Assembly: GCA_964542855.1 (NCBI GenBank)
Contig: CAZIWJ010000151.1
Location: 1-8,642, forward strand
DNA from: CAZIWJ01 sp964542855
GTDB lineage: Bacteria; Bacteroidota; Bacteroidia; Cytophagales; Cyclobacteriaceae
Reading direction: 5' to 3'
Length of the DNA: 8,642 nucleotides
Shown one piece after another: positions 1-6,799 of this stretch (its first letter is position 1; every line of letters starts with the position of its first letter). Made by a program: the position numbers and the translations under genes. Under the pieces are notes generated by a model. That model searched no databases and was not told where the DNA came from. It saw only the letters and a list, made by a program, of their open reading frames with translations.

Positions 1-1087
1 TTTTCCGGAAAATCTGCAGGTTGTCTTTATACTCTTTCCACAGGTTGCCGATGTTAAAAGCAAAAAGGTGGTGGCGGTTTACCATTTTCCGCGAGCTGAT
101 ATTAATGCTGGTTTTGCCGCTGGTTTTCACCGTTTGTTTGCGGTACACGTCTGAGCCACCTACCAGTCCGCCCAGCAGGCCGCGGGCACCGAAAATTTCG
201 CCCAGCACACCCCGGGTATCTTCCGGGGGAATGGAGTCGGGCTGAACCGGATCGAACATCAGGTTCAGCAGGCGGTCATAAGCCACCGTAAGCAAATCAC
301 CGGTAAGGCTGTCTTCCCCGAAGGTTTCCAGTTTCACCGCCCCATTCTGGATCATCTCGCCGAATGATTCCTCTACATCGGATGAATAAAAAATGGCATC
401 GCGGCTTTTTTTGGAATAAGAAGCATTCTGCACCTGCGACCAGTCGACCGTAAGCTGCCCGTTAAACGCCTGCGACAGACCGGAAAACTTTAAATCGAAC
501 ACTACTGATACATCGGGAGTGGCCATTTTAAAGCTCTCCATCAGCAATTGCGATTTCATGGGGTCGATCAGGAACGAAAAAGCGATGCGGGAATTCTGAA
601 AAACGGGGGCTATTCCGCGGCCCAGCACTTCCTTTTCTTCCTTGCCGTTGATGAGTAAACTACTTACCAGGGTAAAGGTGCCGGAGCTAATATTCACCGG
701 CCCTTCGAGTACCAGTTCCCTGCGATTGGTTTTGCGCTGCAATTCGCGCTCTGCCTTGCGGACTTTATCCTCAGGGGTGTCGTACAACACCAGGAAATGG
801 ATTAGCCCGCCGCCGCTGGCTTCCGTAATGGTTTGCCCCGCCTCCAGGGGTTGGTTATTAGCCGTGGCGTATTGCAAAAAGGAAAATTCAGGCAACCCGT
901 CGTTGCTGGTTGCCAGCCGCCCACGCAAAGGCAGGTATCGGTAAGCGAGGGTATCACCATAAACCGGAAAACAGATCAGCCCTCCTGCCTCGACCATTTC
1001 ATCGATCAGAACCGCCTGGCTTTTCGCCGTAAAAGAAATAGATAGATAAAAAGATAGATAGATTGTTACAACAAATAGAAAGCGCAT
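1..1087 (-). CDS. Exported protein of unknown family, paralogue of the next gene; 3' end cut by window
   Basis: This frame is open from ATG (1087-1085) to the window edge without a stop, giving 362 residues of an incomplete protein. The N-terminus MRFLFVVTIYLSFYLSISFTA is a hydrophobic signal peptide. The ATG overlaps the TAA of the preceding gene (TAATG), so translation is probably coupled. The mature part aligns by eye with the upstream 589-residue protein. Shared blocks include YRYLPLRGRL (YYYIPPYPRV in the paralogue), SGGGLIHFLVLY (SGGLFHALIEF), LEGPVNISSGTFTLVSSLL (LMGPVPMQ...SFRLVSTIL), a DVSVV core near residues 190-195, an acidic stretch, YDRLLNLMFD (TERVVDLMFN), and near the edge FNIGNLWKEYKDN (AGNIRGFYNLYRDN). 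By that alignment about one third of the protein lies outside the window. I recognise no catalytic motif and no named family. An envelope or extracellular location is inferred from the signal peptide. Confidence 0.85.
   Translation of the reverse strand, partial: MRFLFVVTIYLSFYLSISFTAKSQAVLIDEMVEAGGLICFPVYGDTLAYRYLPLRGRLATSNDGLPEFSFLQYATANNQPLEAGQTITEASGGGLIHFLVLYDTPEDKVRKAERELQRKTNRRELVLEGPVNISSGTFTLVSSLLINGKEEKEVLGRGIAPVFQNSRIAFSFLIDPMKSQLLMESFKMATPDVSVVFDLKFSGLSQAFNGQLTVDWSQVQNASYSKKSRDAIFYSSDVEESFGEMIQNGAVKLETFGEDSLTGDLLTVAYDRLLNLMFDPVQPDSIPPEDTRGVLGEIFGARGLLGGLVGGSDVYRKQTVKTSGKTSINISSRKMVNRHHLFAFNIGNLWKEYKDNLQIFRK
1039..1063 (-). repeat. Imperfect tetranucleotide (CTAT) repeat inside a signal-peptide coding region
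   Basis: On the sense (minus) strand there are two CTATCTA units (RC of 1055-1061 and 1039-1045), separated by a T-rich interruption, in imperfect four-base register. They encode the hydrophobic YLSFYLSIS core of the signal peptide. Slippage by one unit would shift the frame, but the tract is short and interrupted, so it may simply be codon use for a hydrophobic helix. Confidence 0.5.
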
Positions 1088-2856
1088 TATTCCAATTGAG
1101 TAGAAGGTACGAGAAACAGGTAGTCGTCTTCAAGGAGCTTCAGGTCGTCCTGAATTACCTCTCGGTTAGAATACCAGCTAACCTGGTATACAATGGGCTG
1201 ATCGGTATCGTGGTAAACGGTTGTGGTGTAAAATTCATCGGGGTCGTTTTTACGAATGACCAGCGATTTTCCTTTAATCGGTTTACCCAGCAACATGGAA
1301 GCAAAACGGATCCTTACCGTCTGGATGCCGTTTTGTTGCAGTAGTAATTTATCGAGAGCAATTTCTACCCGAACCTGATCAATCGGGGGCTGAACTGCAA
1401 CGGAAGGCATATTAGTTGATGCCCAGTTGTTGGCAGGAACCGTAACCATGGAATCGATTCCTATAAATTTCCATCCAACCTTATATTTATAATTTAGCCA
1501 GTCGGTTGCCGGGTCATCGAACCGCTGATAGCGCAACGACTGCACCAGCTTACCCGAGTCGATGGCCGACTGGTTAAACAACAGGGTACCGCTGAAAGAA
1601 TTGGCGCCTTCTTGCTGGTAATCTTTCTGCACCAGCACCGTGGCGTAGTCTACAATATCGCCGAAAGACCGGGCAAAATCGCGGGCTACCTGGAAGTAGA
1701 TGTTGCGCGACTGGAAAGCAGCATCGTTCATGTCTACAATGCGAAAATATTTTGGGTTGTCGCGGTACAGGTTGTAAAACCCCCGGATGTTCCCGGCCGA
1801 AACCACGGGTACTTTAATAGCGGTAGACTGGTTCAGGTCGAGGAAAAATTTAAAGCTGCGGATTTCTTTTTTTTCTTTCAATAGCAGCTGATTATCGGGG
1901 ATGTACATGTTGTGCCCGTCGCCGGCAAAAAACTTCACAAAATCCCCTCTTTCGTAGCGTTCTTTCAAATTGGTTGGCTGCACGGCACCTTCAGTTTCCG
2001 GTAGTTTGGCCCAGCCTTCATCTACATTGAACATCAGGTCGACCACCCGCTCGGTAATAATTTGAAGGATATCCTGGTAAGCCCTGGTGTTTACGTTCAG
2101 CCCGGCCGACATATCGGCTACATCAACCTGGATTACCCCCGACTGCACCAGGCTATCGAGCGAGGATGCCGCCTGATCGCGGGAAAAACCGAACTGATTA
2201 TTATAAAAAGAGCTAAAATGATCGTAAACCATTTCCAGGTCGGCTTTAACCGTGGCTTTAAAAGCCTTAACCAGGGCCCTGAAATGCCCCTCTACAACCA
2301 CTGAAACATCCGAAGTTCCTCCCTGGAAAGAGTCCCACAGAAGGGTTGCACCCTCAGGGGAAAGGTGGGCAGCAATGGCGGCTTTTGATCCGGGCAGGAG
2401 GGGCGCAGTACCGGAACTGATCACATTTCGGTTGAATGCGTTTCCTTCGCCCAGGATGGTAGAAACCAGCCGGAAACTGGGTTGCGCCCCTTCTTCCTGG
2501 TTAGTTTGCATGGGTACCGGCCCCATTAAAATAGCCCCCGGCACTTTATCCTTCAGGGCTTCTTCCAGTTCCTTTTTTTCCGGTTCGGAAAGCGTAAACT
2601 CAATGAGCGCATGAAAAAGTCCGCCGCTATTTTCTTCACCTTCACCCACGTACTTCACGCACATGAACTCAAAATCGCCGCTATTCAGTTTGGAAACCCG
2701 GGGATACGGAGGAATGTAGTAGTACGATTTAGGGAATTCACTATCCTGCAACAGCTGAATACCGTTGATCTCCAGCCTGCCTTCCTCGTACTTTACAATA
2801 GCCAGGACCGGCTGAAGGGTAAAAAGCAAGAATATTAGAAATAGATAGTTATACAT
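1087..2856 (-). CDS. Exported 589-residue protein of unknown family
   Basis: I chose the ATG at 2856-2854. An in-frame TTG two codons upstream would only add MF and breaks no signal. Residues 1-19 (MYNYLFLIFLLFTLQPVLA) form a signal peptide, after which the mature chain starts near IVKYEEGRLEING. The body looks largely beta-rich. Blocks worth recording, numbered from this ATG, are SYYYIPPYPRV (45-55), LMGPVPMQ (110-117), SFRLVSTIL (127-135), SDVSVVVEGHF (182-192), YQDILQIITERVVDLMFN (260-277), AGNIRGFYNLYRDNPKYFRIV (354-374 region), and a C-terminal beta-rich segment from about 490 to the end that includes QTVRIRF and YQVSWYS. It is homologous by eye to the partial gene downstream. No transmembrane helix after the signal peptide, no lipobox and no catalytic signature are visible. 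The stop overlaps the next ATG, so the two form an operon reading away from the protease block. Function is unknown. A structural or binding role in the envelope is inference. Confidence 0.9.
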   Translation of the reverse strand: MYNYLFLIFLLFTLQPVLAIVKYEEGRLEINGIQLLQDSEFPKSYYYIPPYPRVSKLNSGDFEFMCVKYVGEGEENSGGLFHALIEFTLSEPEKKELEEALKDKVPGAILMGPVPMQTNQEEGAQPSFRLVSTILGEGNAFNRNVISSGTAPLLPGSKAAIAAHLSPEGATLLWDSFQGGTSDVSVVVEGHFRALVKAFKATVKADLEMVYDHFSSFYNNQFGFSRDQAASSLDSLVQSGVIQVDVADMSAGLNVNTRAYQDILQIITERVVDLMFNVDEGWAKLPETEGAVQPTNLKERYERGDFVKFFAGDGHNMYIPDNQLLLKEKKEIRSFKFFLDLNQSTAIKVPVVSAGNIRGFYNLYRDNPKYFRIVDMNDAAFQSRNIYFQVARDFARSFGDIVDYATVLVQKDYQQEGANSFSGTLLFNQSAIDSGKLVQSLRYQRFDDPATDWLNYKYKVGWKFIGIDSMVTVPANNWASTNMPSVAVQPPIDQVRVEIALDKLLLQQNGIQTVRIRFASMLLGKPIKGKSLVIRKNDPDEFYTTTVYHDTDQPIVYQVSWYSNREVIQDDLKLLEDDYLFLVPSTQLE

Positions 2857-2887
2857 AAACAAAGTACAAGTTATTCACTAACCCTGG

Positions 2888-3163
2888 GTAACCTACCAAT
2901 GAAAAAAAGTAACCTGATTATTGATTTTTTTCTCAAATAATACCGTGTAGTGTTTGCCTATATCTTAGTGGAACTTTTATAAACCGCTTAATTTAATAAG
3001 CTGGTTACAGCCCATATAACAGGAACAATTTACAGGTTACGGTTTACCATGCCTTCGATCAGTAAGTAAAACAGTGTACTTTTGATTTTATGTATAACTG
3101 AATGTACGTAATTTTTTTACATTTTTTTCATAATTAGTGCTAAATTATGCATCAACAGGTTAC
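2888..3163. repeat. Five dispersed GGTTAC/GTAACC sites
   Basis: GTAACC occurs at 2888-2893 and 2909-2914, and GGTTAC at 3003-3008, 3035-3040 and 3158-3163. Three of them extend to the identical octamer CAGGTTAC (minus strand 2916-2909; plus strand 3033-3040 and 3156-3163), and a fourth is CTGGTTAC (3001-3008). Two copies point left and three point right. They could be binding sites for a regulator of the divergent promoters. The same hexamer also appears in coding sequence here (for example near 4183 and 4616), so general abundance in this genome is the alternative. Confidence 0.4.
3077..3084 (+). promoter_or_regulatory. Candidate Bacteroidota-type -7 element (TACTTTTG)
   Basis: TACTTTTG matches the Bacteroidota sigma-factor -7 consensus TAnnTTTG. 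The expected upstream TTG-type -33 element is poor; only TTCG near 3054-3057 lies at a plausible distance. If used, it would start a transcript with a leader of about 225 bases before the lipoprotein gene, containing both dyads described below. Confidence 0.35.
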
Positions 3164-3222
3164 TAATTCCTTTTCTGATGTACTAACGGTTAAATTATAG
3201 CTGAAAAGCTGACCTGAAATGA

Positions 3223-3237
3223 AGCACTTTCGGTGCT
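3223..3237 (+). promoter_or_regulatory. Short stem-loop in presumed leader (AGCAC-TTTCG-GTGCT)
   Basis: A perfect five-base-pair stem with a five-base loop, located 81 bases upstream of the lipoprotein ATG. There is no U-tract behind it, so it is not a convincing terminator. Its role is unknown. Confidence 0.3.
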
Positions 3238-3250
3238 GTTAACTGCGGCG

Positions 3251-3265
3251 ATCACGCTACGTGAT
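3251..3265. promoter_or_regulatory. Dyad ATCACG-CTA-CGTGAT
   Basis: A perfect six-base inverted repeat around a three-base centre, beginning 13 bases after the preceding hairpin and ending 52 bases before the lipoprotein ATG. As DNA it has the shape of an operator for a dimeric regulator. As RNA the three-base loop makes a tight hairpin. The sequence alone does not decide between these. Confidence 0.35.
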
Positions 3266-3293
3266 TAATACCTACTGAACAATCTACAGCAAT

Positions 3294-3310
3294 CTATCTA
3301 TTATCTATCT
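3294..3310 (+). repeat. CTATCTA / ATCTATCT leader repeat before the lipoprotein gene
   Basis: CTATCTA (3294-3300) is followed by ATCTATCT (3303-3310), ending seven bases before the ATG at 3318, where a ribosome binding site would normally sit. No Shine-Dalgarno sequence is present. The same heptamer recurs before or just inside three other genes of the window. Confidence 0.45.
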
Positions 3311-3317
3311 TCTTGTA

Positions 3318-5123
3318 ATGAAACAATCAGGCAACCCTTTGCTGTACGTCCGACTGGCCGTACATGCAGTACTAATAGTCAGTATTCTACTTCCCCTGGG
3401 CAGTTGCGACCTCGAAGAAATTGCACCTCAGGAGCCCGACCCAACCAGTGATTTTATTTTTGAATTTGAAGACCCGGACTGTTCGGGCAGTTGTACCGTG
3501 TTGTTCACTAATTTATCGGAAAACGCGGAAAGTTACGCCTGGGAATTTGGGGATGGCTCCGCTACTTCTACCGATGAGAACCCGGAGCATACGTATACTA
3601 GTTCGGGCGAATACGTAGTAACCCTTACCGCCAGCCGGGGAATTGTTTCCGACGATACTACTTTTAATGTAGTGGTTCCGGTAAATGTGCTGGCTGAAGC
3701 CCCACCAATTGCCTCATTTACCGTTGAGTTGGATACCGTATTGCTGGGTGATACCGTTAAATTTACCAATAATTCGGCTAACACGGCTTCCTACGAATGG
3801 GATTTTGGCGACGACAGTGCTATCGATACAACCAGCAGCCCGGTACATGTATATGATGAGCCCGGAAATTACGAAATTTCGCTTACTGCCATTAGCGTAC
3901 TCGATCCCGGATTATCTGACGATACCACCTTCACCGTAACGGTGCTGGGGCCTCCCGTGCTCGGCCTTTCGGTAAGTACCACCAATTGCGTTGCTCCCTG
4001 CGTGGTAGATTTTACCAATACTACCGAAAATGCTGATACTTACCTTTGGAATTTTAACGACGACAGTGAAGCAAGCACCGTGGAAAGCCCCTCACATGTA
4101 TTCAACACCGTAGGAACGCACAATGTAAAACTTACGGCCAGTAATAGTAAACGGCCAGCAGTGAAGTTCGATACCACGGTAACGGTTACCATTACCCGGG
4201 CAGCGGCTTCTAAAAACATTAATAATACCTACCAGGATTCCGTTTCTACAAGTGGCACTGAACCCGGTTCCATCCGGTTAAACAATTCGCTGGTTAACGG
4301 CAACAAGTCGGCAGTACTGGTGGTGAACAACAAATACGGCCGGTATGTAAATACCCCGGTTGCCGTGGAATACAAAGACAATGGCTGGTACGTAAATGCC
4401 CTGCGCGACAGTACCTTTCAGGATAAAACCAAATTTAATATACTGGTGAAAAACCAGGATGATGCCGATGCTTTTGAGCATACGGTAACCCGGAATAGCC
4501 TGGTAAACGACCACGTTTCTTTAATGGATCACCCTTTCCTGAACCGGAATCCGGACGCCCGGGTGTTCGTTACGGCACTGGTCGATGGCCCCTCAACCCA
4601 TAATACCGATCCGGTTACGGTAGTATACGTGAAAAACAAATGGGCAGTGATGAGCCTGACGGAAAACCCGATCCCGGTAGGGGCCCGCTTCCATGTTTAC
4701 GTGAATGTTAACGATAGCGAATCGTTCGTGCATACGGTAGATAATACCGGTACAACCCATATTTCGTACATCGATAACCCGTTAACCAATGAAAAACCGG
4801 ATAAAATGGTTTTTCATACGGCTAACCAGGGAACCGAACTAACGCCGGTACTGAACGAGCACGTAACGGGCGTATGGTATTACNNNNNNNNNNNNNNNNN
4901 NNNNNNNNNNNNNNNNNNNNNNNNNNNNNNNNNNNNNNNNNNNNNNNNNNNNNNNNNNNNNNNNNNNNNNNNNNNNNNNNNNNACCCGATTTTTATCCCA
5001 GTTGACACCATTAGTACCGGCAGAACCGCTTCTACGGCCAATACTAATCGCTGGTCGGTATACAACGAAGACCGGAATACAATTATAAAAGACGCCCGGT
5101 TTAATATCCTGGTACTGGAATAA
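3318..5123 (+). CDS. PKD-domain surface lipoprotein with C-terminal repeat array (contains assembly gap)
   Basis: Residues 1-30 form a lipoprotein signal with lipobox LGSC, acylated at Cys30, followed by D-L-E-E. Acidic residues after the cysteine are known to favour surface export of Bacteroidota lipoproteins, so a cell-surface location is likely. Three PKD domains follow, at about 44-120, 129-209 and 213-293, with hallmark motifs WEFGDGS (75-81), WDFGDDS (161-167) and WNFNDDS (244-250). The first and third carry a C-x3-C pair (55/59, 224/228) that could form a disulphide. From about 302 there are copies of an approximately 80-residue repeat ending in patterns such as KFNILV, RFHVYV and RFNILV, with a mid-repeat [VW]-x-Y ... 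W segment. From memory this resembles a repeat found in many bacterial surface proteins (DUF7452-like; not checked). A 100-N gap interrupts the third copy, so the true length and the frame linking to the last 45 residues are uncertain. PKD domains usually mediate protein or glycan contacts. It is the first gene of the protease block, nine bases before the caspase gene. Confidence 0.85.
   Translation: MKQSGNPLLYVRLAVHAVLIVSILLPLGSCDLEEIAPQEPDPTSDFIFEFEDPDCSGSCTVLFTNLSENAESYAWEFGDGSATSTDENPEHTYTSSGEYVVTLTASRGIVSDDTTFNVVVPVNVLAEAPPIASFTVELDTVLLGDTVKFTNNSANTASYEWDFGDDSAIDTTSSPVHVYDEPGNYEISLTAISVLDPGLSDDTTFTVTVLGPPVLGLSVSTTNCVAPCVVDFTNTTENADTYLWNFNDDSEASTVESPSHVFNTVGTHNVKLTASNSKRPAVKFDTTVTVTITRAAASKNINNTYQDSVSTSGTEPGSIRLNNSLVNGNKSAVLVVNNKYGRYVNTPVAVEYKDNGWYVNALRDSTFQDKTKFNILVKNQDDADAFEHTVTRNSLVNDHVSLMDHPFLNRNPDARVFVTALVDGPSTHNTDPVTVVYVKNKWAVMSLTENPIPVGARFHVYVNVNDSESFVHTVDNTGTTHISYIDNPLTNEKPDKMVFHTANQGTELTPVLNEHVTGVWYYXXXXXXXXXXXXXXXXXXXXXXXXXXXXXXXXXXPIFIPVDTISTGRTASTANTNRWSVYNEDRNTIIKDARFNILVLE
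4884..4983. other. Assembly gap (100 N)
   Basis: Exactly 100 N interrupt the repeat array of the lipoprotein gene. A round 100 is the usual placeholder for a gap of unknown size, so the apparent continuity of the frame is not evidence. Between the Y-x-Y strand before the gap and the next conserved W the present spacing is over 50 residues, against about 5 in the two complete repeats, which suggests missing or extra repeat sequence. Confidence 0.95.
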
Positions 5124-5132
5124 TAAAAGACC

Positions 5133-6770
5133 ATGATACGAAACTGCCTGATCATCTTTTTACTGTTAACCCTGGGTCCACGTGGGTGGGCCCAGGACAC
5201 GCTGGGCTTATCGCGCAGGAAAAAAATCATTGCGATTAACAGGGAAAACGCTCCAGCTAAAAATGAAGATACTTCTAAGGTATTTACCGGGAAAAGTGAG
5301 GGTAAATCGATTATTATTCGCAGCAGTAAGCAGAATTACCTTTACGTAGACTGGCTCAACCCGATGTTCGAGTCAGACCTGAAAATGGAAAAGGGTATGT
5401 TACCGGTTAACCTGAAAATTGTTTCATCCGATTCAGTAGCGCACAACCAGGTTGCTCTGCTGGTAAACCGTAAGCCAGCGGGCTCTAAAATTGGGGTGAG
5501 CAGTTTATACGGCCAGCAAAAGGAATTTAATTACGAAGACCGGGTGCGGCTGGAAGAAGGGATTAATGAATTGATGGTGGAAGTGAATACCCCTACCCTG
5601 AGCAAGAGCAGCCGGGTATTACGGATTCGGAAGGAAGGGCCGAAATTAACCCTTTTGCCCGACGAAGAGGTGCTGGGCAGTGAGCGGGTAAGCAGCAGCG
5701 TTTACTGGTGGGGTGAATTTGACCCGGTAAAGCTACAGGGAAAACCATATGTGAGTAAAGACCAGGACGTTACCCTGGAGTTTAAGGTATTGACTGGCTC
5801 CGAGCTTTCACCAAACAAAATGTTTGTTGTGCATAACGGCAGGCGGCGGACGCCGGGTAAAAATGCCCAACTCATTCAGGATAGCCGTGGAAATTATACT
5901 TTTTCCGAACGGTTGTTGCTCAGTGAACTGGAAAACCCAAACGAGGTATACCTGGAAATTATGGATGATAACCGCACCGTGCGTTCAGAGAAAGTGGCTA
6001 TCAATTATACTCCTTTTCGCCCTAACCTGCACGTGCTGTCGATGGGAGTAGCTACCAACCTGCAGTACACCCAAAAGGATGCCCGCGATTTTGCCGGTAT
6101 TTTCACCAACCAGGCAGTGGCCGGGGGAAACCGGATTTTTAACCGGATCAGTATCGATACCCTGATCGGGAAAAAAGCTACGGCCTACGAAATCAGGGGC
6201 ACCATCGAGGAGTTGAAGGTGAGCTACCAGACCGGGAACATCAGTTCAGATGATATCATAATGGCTTTTATATCGTCGCACGGTTTTCTGCTGAACGACG
6301 ACTTCCGGATTCAGGGTAGCGACTATTCTCCTACCCGGCGCCGGAGCACTTCGGTTTCTTTCCGGAATGATATTCTTGCCTTGCTCGAGGAGATTCCGTG
6401 CAAGAAAATTATCATGATCGATGCCTGCCACAGCGGCGGTGCCCGGGCAAACCCGCAGGATATAAATTTTGCCATTGAACAACTGAACCGTATGCAGGAA
6501 GGGGTATCCGTATTTGCTTCCAGCCGGGGCGAGGAGCAGTCGTACGAAGATACCACCTGGAAAAACGGCGCCTTTACCGATGCCATCGTTTCCGGCCTGT
6601 CGGGGGGTAAGGCCGATGCCAACGGCAACGACATTATTACCCTGCACGAACTATCCGATTATGTTAGCCGACAGGTATCGAGCATGGTGCAAACCGTTAA
6701 ACAACGCCCCCAGAACCCAATACTGGTTAACAACCAGCTGGGTAACCTGGCCATATATGTAAAACAATGA
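5133..6770 (+). CDS. Secreted caspase-like cysteine peptidase (family C14)
   Basis: A signal peptide (MIRNCLIIFLLLTLGPRGWA, 1-20) sends this 545-residue protein out of the cytoplasm. Residues about 65-165 look like an Ig-type beta domain, ending in the typical LEEGINELMVEV strand. A second, less clear beta region (about 185-292) precedes the peptidase domain, which begins at LHVLSMGVA (299-307). The caspase core shows QKDARDF (314-320), the catalytic histidine in FISSHG (His383), and the catalytic cysteine in IDACHSGG (Cys432). Asp430 lies at the position that in metacaspases binds a basic P1 residue. ASSRGEEQSYE (462-472) and NGAFTDAIVSGL (478-489), then NGNDIITLHELSDYV (497-511), fit the small-subunit part of prokaryotic caspase homologues. 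Both catalytic residues are intact, so it is probably active. Cleavage after Arg/Lys is an inference from family knowledge. It follows the lipoprotein gene by nine bases with no Shine-Dalgarno sequence, indicating co-transcription. Confidence 0.92.
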   Translation: MIRNCLIIFLLLTLGPRGWAQDTLGLSRRKKIIAINRENAPAKNEDTSKVFTGKSEGKSIIIRSSKQNYLYVDWLNPMFESDLKMEKGMLPVNLKIVSSDSVAHNQVALLVNRKPAGSKIGVSSLYGQQKEFNYEDRVRLEEGINELMVEVNTPTLSKSSRVLRIRKEGPKLTLLPDEEVLGSERVSSSVYWWGEFDPVKLQGKPYVSKDQDVTLEFKVLTGSELSPNKMFVVHNGRRRTPGKNAQLIQDSRGNYTFSERLLLSELENPNEVYLEIMDDNRTVRSEKVAINYTPFRPNLHVLSMGVATNLQYTQKDARDFAGIFTNQAVAGGNRIFNRISIDTLIGKKATAYEIRGTIEELKVSYQTGNISSDDIIMAFISSHGFLLNDDFRIQGSDYSPTRRRSTSVSFRNDILALLEEIPCKKIIMIDACHSGGARANPQDINFAIEQLNRMQEGVSVFASSRGEEQSYEDTTWKNGAFTDAIVSGLSGGKADANGNDIITLHELSDYVSRQVSSMVQTVKQRPQNPILVNNQLGNLAIYVKQ

Positions 6771-6779
6771 TTACAGCAT

Positions 6780-6786
6780 CTATCTA
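6780..6786 (+). repeat. CTATCTA heptamer upstream of the membrane-protein gene
   Basis: The exact heptamer lies 14-20 bases before the ATG at 6800, in the 29-base spacer after the caspase gene. It has the same orientation and a similar distance as the copy before the lipoprotein gene. Confidence 0.45.
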
Positions 6787-6799
6787 AATAAACCGTATT

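Larger units (their letters stand above)
2857..3317. promoter_or_regulatory. 461-base divergent intergenic region
   Basis: This A/T-rich stretch separates two divergently transcribed blocks and must hold the promoters of both. I find no convincing open reading frame or RNA gene in it. It contains five GGTTAC/GTAACC hexamers (2888-3163), A/T tracts around 3110-3135 with two consecutive ATTTTTTT runs, a TAnnTTTG element at 3077, two short dyads (3223-3265), and a CTATCTA/ATCTATCT leader just before the lipoprotein ATG. No strict TAnnTTTG element was found on the minus strand, so the leftward promoter is not located. Confidence 0.7.

Noticed and set aside
21..2838. Several plus-strand open frames of 65-120 codons across the left part of the window
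   Set aside because: They lie antisense to two long, continuous minus-strand genes with signal peptides and mutual homology. Their translations show no signal, domain or sensible composition.
2857..2862. TTG at 2862 as the start of the 589-residue protein
   Set aside because: The ATG two codons later gives a normal signal peptide, and nothing favours the rarer start.
2860..2942. Minus-strand promoter elements resembling TAnnTTTG (near 2860 and 2934)
   Set aside because: Both are off by one base in spacing from the consensus, and the first would abut the start codon.
3110..3135. Poly-T runs as an origin or attachment site
   Set aside because: They are only A/T tracts in an intergenic region; no dnaA boxes, integrase or flanking repeats are visible.
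3223..3237. Rho-independent terminator
   Set aside because: The stem is only five base pairs with no following T-tract, and it sits upstream of the operon.
4880..5230. Minus-strand open frame across the N gap
   Set aside because: Its length depends on translating N, and it is antisense to the end of the lipoprotein gene and the start of the caspase gene.
6246..6647. Overlapping minus-strand frames inside the caspase gene
   Set aside because: The plus frame carries the intact C14 motifs, and the antisense translations resemble nothing.
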